Of a DNA stretch of 7,535 nucleotides, positions 1 through 4,697 are shown piece by piece. Made by a program: the position numbers and the translations under genes. Under the pieces are notes generated by a model. The model had not been told where the DNA came from, searched no databases, and saw only the letters and a program-made list of their open reading frames with translations. How positions within the stretch are numbered: position 1 is the first letter of the stretch; every line of letters starts with the position of its first letter. Source of the stretch: an uncultured Clostridia bacterium (GTDB lineage Bacteria; Bacillota; Clostridia; UBA1381); assembly GCA_944391255.1 (NCBI GenBank), contig CALXSW010000220.1, forward strand, positions 1-7,535, written 5' to 3'.

Positions 1-1
1 T

Positions 2-601
2 GGATTTGCAAAGATTGTAATGAACATTTTAATGCGTTTTAAAAACAGGTATAAAATAATCGGACGCGAAAATGTTCCAAAAGAAGGCGCGCTTCTGTTC
101 GCATTTAATCATAAATCTAATAATGATCCTATTGTGGCTGGAATGACGTGTCCAAGACAACTCAATTTTATGGCGAAAGCAGAGCTGTTTGAAAATAAAT
201 TTTTCGGCAAGATCATTTCAGATCTGGGCGCTGTGCCTGTACACAGAGGAAAAGGAGATATAGGTGCGGTAAAGACGACGTTTAACGTTCTGAAAAACGG
301 CGGAGCGATGCTCATATTCCCGGAGGGCGGCAGAGTCAAGAACGGAAAGAGAAAAAAGGCAAAGACAGGTATTATAATGATCGCGCAGAAGGCGCAGGTG
401 CCTATTGTGCCGGTGCTTATAGACGGGGATTACAAGCTGTTTTCAAAGATCACGGTGATCTACGGCAAGCCTGTAAGCTATGAGGAGTATTACGGTGAAA
501 AACCTGATCTGGAAACGGCGCAGATGCTTGCTGACGGACTTATGGACAGAGTATACGGGCTTAAGGATAATATATACAGTCTTAAGGATGCGGAGGTATA
601 A
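2..601 (+). CDS. plsC: 1-acyl-sn-glycerol-3-phosphate acyltransferase (PlsC family), 5' partial
   Basis: Membrane-associated enzyme that transfers an acyl chain to lysophosphatidic acid to give phosphatidic acid, the precursor of phospholipids. Numbering from the ATG at 20, the acyltransferase motifs appear in order: NHKSNNDP at residues 30-37 with the catalytic HX4D pair (H31, D36), PVHRGKGD near 73-80, FPEGGR at 100-105 and VPIVPV near 127-132. The usual FPEGTR reads FPEGGR here. The frame stays open from the left edge to the ATG at 20 (reading GFAKIV before it), there is no Shine-Dalgarno before that ATG, and family members normally carry a short N-terminal segment there. The true start is therefore probably outside the window. 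The stop TAA (599-601) lies 3 nt before ispH, and GGAGG in its last codons (592-596) is the ribosome binding site of ispH. In Clostridia this gene often follows cmk, which may lie just upstream (inference). Acyl acceptor specificity cannot be read from sequence. Confidence 0.9.
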   Translation, partial: GFAKIVMNILMRFKNRYKIIGRENVPKEGALLFAFNHKSNNDPIVAGMTCPRQLNFMAKAELFENKFFGKIISDLGAVPVHRGKGDIGAVKTTFNVLKNGGAMLIFPEGGRVKNGKRKKAKTGIIMIAQKAQVPIVPVLIDGDYKLFSKITVIYGKPVSYEEYYGEKPDLETAQMLADGLMDRVYGLKDNIYSLKDAEV

Positions 602-604
602 AAG

Positions 605-2593
605 ATGTCGGTAACAGTTGCAAAAACGGCAGGTTTCTGTTTTGGCGTAAAACGCGCTGTCGATTCGGTTTACGAGTCTATGAAAAACGGCGAGAAGATA
701 GCCACGCTCGGCGCGATAATACACAATGGGCAGGTCATAGCGGAGCTTGAGAAAAACGGCGTATACGCGTATGAAAGAGTGGAGGATATACCTGAGGACT
801 GTAAAATAGTTATAAGGGCGCACGGAGTCGGAAAGGATATATACGAAAAAATAGGCGGCAGGGAGTATATAGATCTTACGTGTCCGTTTGTGTCAAAGAT
901 CCACAAGATAGTTGAAAAATATCATAACGACGGATACAAAATCGTTATAGTCGGAGATGAAAAACACCCTGAGGTGATAGGTATAAACGGCTGGTGCGGT
1001 TATGATGCGACGGTGATCGACAGCGAATGTAGTGAAATTGCGCCAATTTTGGACGAAAAACCGCTTTGTATTGTAGCACAAACGACAATAAAAAAGAAAA
1101 ATTTTGTGCGAATTGTACAAACTTTAAAAAAAATACACAAAAACACTTGCCAAAGTAGTATAGAATTTGATACAATATGTAATGCAACGAAGGATAGGCA
1201 GGAGGAAGCGGCAGCGTTAGCGGCGGAATCCGAATGTATGATCGTCGTCGGAGGTCGTCACAGTTCAAATACACGAAAGCTATTTGAGATCTCAAAGACG
1301 CTGTGCCCGAAAACCTATCTTGTTGAAACGGCGGACGAGCTTCCGCACGATATATTTAAAAAAATAGGTATTACGGCAGGAGCAAGCACGCCTGCACGTA
1401 TTATCCAGGAGGTAGTAAAGGCTATGAGTGAAAATTTAGTAAAAGAAGAGAGCTTTGCGGAATTGTTCGAACAGTACGAACAGAAAACTCTCAACAATGG
1501 TGATATTCTTGAAGGACAGGTAATAGAAGTTCGCAAGAATGAAGTAATTGTGGATCTTGCAGGATTCAAATACAACGGTCAGCTCGCTGCAGATCAGATT
1601 ACAGATGATCCAACACTTGAGCCGTCTGATGTTGTAAAGGAAGGCGACACGATCAAAGTTTACGTAGTAGGCGTAAACGATGCTGAAGGTAAAGTAGTTT
1701 TATCGAGAAAGAAATTGATAGCTGTTGAAAGCTGGAACAAAATCAAAGCGGCATACGAAGCAGGGGAAGTATTGGAAGGAAAGATCATCAAGGCTGTTAA
1801 GGGCGGTGTTATCGCATTGGCAGATGGTGCTCAGGTATTTATTCCAGCAAGACAGGCATCAGAAAGATATGTGTCAGACCTTCAGAGCTTGGTAGGAACA
1901 ACTGTTACTTTCAAGCTTATCGAGATTGATGAAAGAAGAAAGAGAGTTGTAGGTTCAGTAAGAGTTATTCTCGAGGCAGCACGCAAGGCTAAGGAGGATG
2001 CATTCTGGGCAGAAGCTGAGGTAGGCAAGCACTATACAGGTACTGTTAAATCACTTACATCATTCGGTGCATTTGTTGATATCGGCGGCGTAGACGGTCT
2101 TGTTCATATCAGTGAATTGTCATGGAACAAGATCAAGCACCCATCAGAGGTTTGTGCTGTTGGCGACACAATGGATGTTTATATCAAGGATATCAATCCT
2201 GAAACAAAGAAGATCTCATTGGGATTCAAGAAGATGGAGGATAACCCTTGGGTAATAGCACAGAGCAAGATCTCGGTCGGCGATGTGATCACAGTTAAGA
2301 TCGTTAGAATGATGCCATTCGGCGCATTTGCTGAGATCATTCCAACAGTAGACGGTCTTATCCATATTTCACAGATCGCAGACAAGAGAATAGGCAAGCC
2401 TGAAGATGTTCTGACGATCGGTCAGGAAGTTCAGGTAAAGGTAACAGACGTTAACTGGGAAGACAAGAAGATCAGTCTTTCTATCAGAGCTCTTATCGAA
2501 AAGGAAGAAGAGCCTGAGGTAGAAGAGGAAGCGCCTGTTGACGAGCCGGAAGAAGTTCTTGTTTACTCAGATTCTGATACTGACGCTGAATAA
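605..2593 (+). CDS. ispH: IspH (HMBPP reductase)–ribosomal protein S1 fusion protein
   Basis: Residues 1 to about 276 form a complete IspH/LytB, the [4Fe-4S] enzyme that reduces HMBPP to IPP and DMAPP in the last step of the MEP pathway. The cluster cysteines are present (C12 in GFCFG, C93 in LTCPF, C192 in TICNAT). So are the substrate-pocket residues H40, H73, H121 and E123 (HPEV), the S220-S221-N222 triplet and S261. A linker near 277-297 leads to four S1 repeats at about 299-370, 387-455, 473-542 and 558-629; repeats 3 and 4 show the classic FGAF and DGL(V/I)HIS signatures. An acidic tail (632-662) ends the protein. Fusions of this kind are known in Clostridia, and a four-repeat S1 resembles B. 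subtilis YpfD in size. The start at 605 has GGAGG 8 nt upstream, and GFCFG at its normal distance supports it. An internal start at 1424 may also be used (see the entry at 1407-1426). The role of the S1 half in translation initiation or mRNA binding is inferred from the family. Confidence 0.96.
   Translation: MSVTVAKTAGFCFGVKRAVDSVYESMKNGEKIATLGAIIHNGQVIAELEKNGVYAYERVEDIPEDCKIVIRAHGVGKDIYEKIGGREYIDLTCPFVSKIHKIVEKYHNDGYKIVIVGDEKHPEVIGINGWCGYDATVIDSECSEIAPILDEKPLCIVAQTTIKKKNFVRIVQTLKKIHKNTCQSSIEFDTICNATKDRQEEAAALAAESECMIVVGGRHSSNTRKLFEISKTLCPKTYLVETADELPHDIFKKIGITAGASTPARIIQEVVKAMSENLVKEESFAELFEQYEQKTLNNGDILEGQVIEVRKNEVIVDLAGFKYNGQLAADQITDDPTLEPSDVVKEGDTIKVYVVGVNDAEGKVVLSRKKLIAVESWNKIKAAYEAGEVLEGKIIKAVKGGVIALADGAQVFIPARQASERYVSDLQSLVGTTVTFKLIEIDERRKRVVGSVRVILEAARKAKEDAFWAEAEVGKHYTGTVKSLTSFGAFVDIGGVDGLVHISELSWNKIKHPSEVCAVGDTMDVYIKDINPETKKISLGFKKMEDNPWVIAQSKISVGDVITVKIVRMMPFGAFAEIIPTVDGLIHISQIADKRIGKPEDVLTIGQEVQVKVTDVNWEDKKISLSIRALIEKEEEPEVEEEAPVDEPEEVLVYSDSDTDAE
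1147..1176 (+). promoter_or_regulatory. Candidate internal sigma-A promoter inside the ispH region
   Basis: TTGCCA (1147-1152) and TACAAT (1171-1176) are separated by 18 nt, and TGA directly before the -10 box makes it an extended -10 (TGn). It lies in a locally AT-rich stretch about 250 nt upstream of the internal start at 1424, so it could drive a transcript for the S1 half alone. AT-rich coding sequence gives such matches by chance, so this is a hypothesis only. Confidence 0.3.
1407..1426 (+). promoter_or_regulatory. Internal ribosome binding site and ATG start for a free S1 protein
   Basis: A perfect AGGAGG (1407-1412) is followed 11 nt later by an in-frame ATG (1424-1426), which is codon 274 of the fusion. 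Translation from here gives 389 residues beginning MSENLVKEESFAELFEQ, which looks like the natural N-terminus of a stand-alone S1 protein and holds all four S1 repeats. The position coincides with the IspH/S1 domain boundary and with a change in codon choice. The 11-nt spacing is somewhat longer than ideal. Sequence and position are seen directly; use of the site is inferred. Confidence 0.5.
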
Positions 2594-2644
2594 GATATAA
2601 TTTTTATCGGTGTTTCCGGTATTGAAAACGCAAAATATGATTTT

Positions 2645-2677
2645 AAAAGGATACTGATCTGATCGGTATCCTTTTTT
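2645..2677 (+). terminator. Rho-independent terminator after the ispH–S1 gene
   Basis: AAAAGGATAC (2645-2654) pairs with GTATCCTTTT (2666-2675). The stem extends inward through a T-G wobble and three more pairs to a 3-nt loop at 2659-2661, and a run of six T follows at 2672-2677. It starts 51 nt after the stop codon and separates the plsC-ispH unit from the yhbY operon. No other strong hairpin with a T run was seen in the window. Confidence 0.92.
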
Positions 2678-2763
2678 CATGGTAAAAATGAGAATATTGA
2701 CTGTATCACATATATTACCATATCTAATCAAGCAATATTTTACAGATTATTTGGTGCCGAACC

Positions 2764-2792
2764 TTGACATTTGTGTGCAATTGTGATAGAAT
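2764..2792 (+). promoter_or_regulatory. Sigma-A type promoter of the yhbY-nadD-yqeK-rsfS-leuS operon
   Basis: A perfect -35 box TTGACA (2764-2769) and a -10 box TAGAAT (2787-2792) are spaced by exactly 17 nt, and TGA directly before the -10 gives an extended -10. Transcription should start near 2799, leaving a leader of about 40 nt before the yhbY ATG at 2841. That leader is too short for a riboswitch or T-box. GGAGG at 2830-2834, 6 nt before the ATG, is the ribosome binding site. The 6-nt inverted copies ACCTTG (2761-2766) and CAAGGT (2795-2800) flank the promoter. The rest of the gap between the terminator and this promoter (2678-2760) is AT-rich with no gene seen. Confidence 0.88.
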
Positions 2793-2840
2793 AACAAGGT
2801 ATAGGTGTGCGCAGAATTATAATTATTACGGAGGAAATAT

Positions 2841-3143
2841 ATGATAACAGGCAAACAGAGGGCATATTTGAGAAAACTGGGGCATGAGCTTCAGCCGGTG
2901 TTCCAGATCGGCAAGGATGGATTATCAGACACGGTGATAACAGCGATCGATGAGGTTTTGGAAAAACGTGAGCTGGTAAAGATATCGATCCTTGAGACGG
3001 CGATGCTCGACACTCATGAAACGTGCAACGAGGTTGCAAAACGGCTTCTTGCTGAGCCTGTTCAGGCTATTGGAAGTAAGTTCATAGTATACCGTAAGGC
3101 ATCTAACGCAAAGAACAGAAAAATAGAATTTCCAAAAAGATGA
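2841..3143 (+). CDS. yhbY: YhbY family RNA-binding protein (CRS1-YhbY/CRM domain)
   Basis: A small single-domain protein of 100 residues, close to the usual 97 or so. Family members associate with pre-50S ribosomal particles and are thought to help large-subunit assembly. The domain spans about residues 1-95. It opens with LTGKQR-like ITGKQRAYLRKLGHEL, carries the GxxG loop GKDG at 24-27 that contacts RNA, has the ELVKISI strand near 44-50, and closes with the typical AIGSKFIVYRK strand (76-86). The start is supported by GGAGG at a 6-nt spacing and by the conserved N-terminus. It is the first gene of the operon, directly behind a strong promoter. Its stop TGA (3141-3143) overlaps the nadD ATG by ATGA, which suggests translational coupling. 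In many Firmicutes yhbY precedes nadD, as here. The exact rRNA target is not known from sequence. Confidence 0.94.
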   Translation: MITGKQRAYLRKLGHELQPVFQIGKDGLSDTVITAIDEVLEKRELVKISILETAMLDTHETCNEVAKRLLAEPVQAIGSKFIVYRKASNAKNRKIEFPKR

Positions 3144-3745
3144 GAAAAATAGGCATACTTGGCGGAACATTCGATCCGATACATTGCGGTCATATAGTTA
3201 TAGCGAGATACGCGCTTGAGCAGTATGACTTAGAAGAGGTTTGGTTTATGACCGGCGGAAACCCGCCGCATAAGAGAAACAGCAATGTCACAGACGCTGC
3301 TATAAGGCATAAAATGGTATCGCTTGCTATAGAGGGCGAGAATGGTTTTATACCGTTTGACTATGAGGTATATAAAGAAACGTATTCATATACCGCGGAA
3401 ACGCTGACGGAGCTGAAAGAAAAATATCCGGATATAGAATTTTATTTTATAATTGGCGAGGATTCGTTAAACGATCTCACGAAATGGTACAGACCTGATA
3501 TAATAGCCTCGAAATGTATTATATTGACATATCCGCGCGCGGCAGGCTCAGATATAGGACCTATGATATCAGACCGCAGCGAGCGTCTTAAGGCGGATAT
3601 AAGGCTTATCAGCGCGCCGCTGATGGGCGTTTCATCGAGTGAGATCAGAAAGCGCATAGCGGACGGGAGATCTGTTTACGGACTTGTTCCGGACATAATA
3701 AATGAATATATAAAAGACAATAATTTATACAGAGGCGCAGAATAA
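3140..3745 (+). CDS. nadD: Nicotinate-nucleotide adenylyltransferase
   Basis: Cytoplasmic enzyme that joins nicotinate mononucleotide and ATP to give deamido-NAD, a common step of de novo and salvage NAD synthesis. At 201 residues it has normal length. The nucleotidyltransferase signature GGTFDPIHCGH (8-18) contains the HxGH motif H15-H18. It is followed by NPPHKRN (41-47), the substrate-pocket segment SYTAETLTEL (83-92), the FIIGEDSLNDLTKW block (104-117, usually with ADS), and SSSEIRKRI (165-173), equivalent to the ISSTxIR ATP-binding motif. The C-terminus GLVPDIINEYI is also standard. The ATG shares the ATGA overlap with the yhbY stop. No good Shine-Dalgarno is visible before it, so reinitiation after yhbY is the likely way it is translated (inference). 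The next gene starts on the base after its TAA. Confidence 0.96.
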   Translation: MRKIGILGGTFDPIHCGHIVIARYALEQYDLEEVWFMTGGNPPHKRNSNVTDAAIRHKMVSLAIEGENGFIPFDYEVYKETYSYTAETLTELKEKYPDIEFYFIIGEDSLNDLTKWYRPDIIASKCIILTYPRAAGSDIGPMISDRSERLKADIRLISAPLMGVSSSEIRKRIADGRSVYGLVPDIINEYIKDNNLYRGAE

Positions 3746-4327
3746 ATGAAAAATCATGAAGAGAAGCTGCTCAGAGAGAAGCTTTCAGACTCGCTTAGAA
3801 AGAAACGGTATGAGCACTCGCTCGGAGTTTGCGAAGAGTCGGTAAGAATGGCAAAGGAATTCGGAGCAGACAGGGATAAGGCATTTGTTGCGGGACTTTT
3901 GCACGACTGCGCAAAGTGTCTTACAAAGACTGAAACGGACGAGCTTATAAAAAAATATGATATAGAGCTTGATTCGATGACAAAGCAATGCGAGCCTGTC
4001 ATGCACGCGCCGCTTGGAGCGGTCGTAGCTGAGCATGAATACGGGATAAAGGACGCGGAGATACTTGATGCTATCCGTTATCACACGGTGGCGAGAAAGG
4101 GAATGTCGCTGCTTGAAAAGATCGTTTATGTGGCGGATATGACTGAGCCGCACCGCGATTATCCCGGAGTGGACGAGCTGCGCAAGGCATCGAAAAAGGA
4201 TATCGATGAGGCATATGCCATAGCGGTCAAATGCTCATTGATCCATAATATAAACAAAGGAAGCGTTATTCATCCGAATACGCTTGAAGCATGGAATGAT
4301 ATTTGTGAAGGGGGTAAAGGTAAATGA
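3746..4327 (+). CDS. yqeK: HD-domain bis(5'-nucleosyl)-tetraphosphatase (symmetrical) YqeK
   Basis: A metal-dependent HD-superfamily hydrolase. Characterised YqeK proteins of Gram-positive bacteria split diadenosine tetraphosphate (Ap4A) symmetrically into two ADP, limiting this stress-linked dinucleotide. The metal ligands and signature are visible in 193 residues: H24 in RYEHSLGV, the H53-D54 pair in GLLHDCAK, H87 in VMHAPLGA, H113 in AIRYHTVARKG and D131 in YVADMTEP. The spacing matches the family. The ATG follows the nadD stop with no gap; a partial Shine-Dalgarno AGAGG (3731-3735) lies 10 nt upstream. The stop overlaps the rsfS ATG by ATGA. Placement between nadD and rsfS is the conserved Firmicutes arrangement. 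In some relatives an LCP (LytR) gene sits between yqeK and rsfS; it is absent here. Function is assigned by family, not by a test of this protein. Confidence 0.93.
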   Translation: MKNHEEKLLREKLSDSLRKKRYEHSLGVCEESVRMAKEFGADRDKAFVAGLLHDCAKCLTKTETDELIKKYDIELDSMTKQCEPVMHAPLGAVVAEHEYGIKDAEILDAIRYHTVARKGMSLLEKIVYVADMTEPHRDYPGVDELRKASKKDIDEAYAIAVKCSLIHNINKGSVIHPNTLEAWNDICEGGKGK

Positions 4328-4674
4328 CAAGCTTAGAGAAAGCGAATATTGCCGCAAAGGCTCTTGATGACAAAAAGGCTAACAATATAGAGATCCTTGA
4401 CGTGTCGAAGCAGACATCATTGGGAGATTACTTTGTTATAGCTTCATGTCAGTCATCGGTGCAGGTTCGCGCCTGTATCGACGAGGTCGAAGAACAGCTT
4501 GAGAAATATGGAATAGTCGTTCTCCATAAGGAAGGATACTCCACAGGCAGCTGGGTACTCGCTGATTATGGCGATGTCGTAGTTCATGTTATGCAGCAGG
4601 AGGCGCGTGAATTCTATGGCATTGAAAGACTATGGGATGAGGCCGGAACGGCAAAAAATATAACGGAAGAATAA
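4324..4674 (+). CDS. rsfS: Ribosomal silencing factor RsfS (Iojap/YbeB family)
   Basis: A 116-residue protein of the Iojap family. It binds ribosomal protein uL14 on the 50S subunit and blocks joining of the 30S subunit, which lowers translation in starvation or stationary phase. The family core is complete: DVSKQTSLGDYFVIAS (26-41), SSVQVRACIDEVEEQL (44-59), HKEGYSTGSWVLADYGDVVVHV (starting at 68) and the EFYGIERLWDEA block (96-107). The usual IASG appears as IASC, a minor change. The start codon is in the ATGA overlap with yqeK; AGGGGG at 4309-4314 gives a usable ribosome binding site at a 9-nt spacing. It ends 23 nt before leuS with no terminator between, so both should share a transcript. 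Confidence in the family is high; the silencing role comes from studied homologues. Confidence 0.96.
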   Translation: MTSLEKANIAAKALDDKKANNIEILDVSKQTSLGDYFVIASCQSSVQVRACIDEVEEQLEKYGIVVLHKEGYSTGSWVLADYGDVVVHVMQQEAREFYGIERLWDEAGTAKNITEE

Positions 4675-4697
4675 AAACACAGGAGATTTATATAAAA

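Noticed and set aside
443..823. Open frame of 126 codons on the - strand
   Set aside because: It lies across the plsC/ispH junction, opposite two well-supported genes, and its translation has no domain or plausible composition.
945..1295. Open frame of 116 codons on the - strand within ispH
   Set aside because: It is antisense to conserved IspH active-site sequence and its translation looks random, rich in Tyr, Phe and Cys.
1380..1430. Fusion of ispH and S1 as a sequencing error that removed a stop codon
   Set aside because: The frame is clean through the linker and such fusions are well known in Clostridia, so an error is not needed. The internal start is reported separately.
2697..2726. 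Second, weaker promoter (TTGACT, 18 nt, TATCTA) upstream of yhbY
   Set aside because: The -10 match is poor and the region is simply AT-rich; the promoter at 2764 is far better placed and closer to consensus.
2693..2739. Inverted repeat AATATTG / CAATATT in the gap before yhbY
   Set aside because: Seven AT-rich bases with a 33-nt loop are expected by chance in AT-rich sequence and would form no stable structure.
3785..4153. Open frame of 122 codons on the - strand opposite yqeK
   Set aside because: It mirrors the conserved HD-domain gene, with no recognisable motif in its own translation.
4675..4697. T-box or attenuator leader for leuS
   Set aside because: The gap is only 23 nt, with no T-box sequence and no hairpin.
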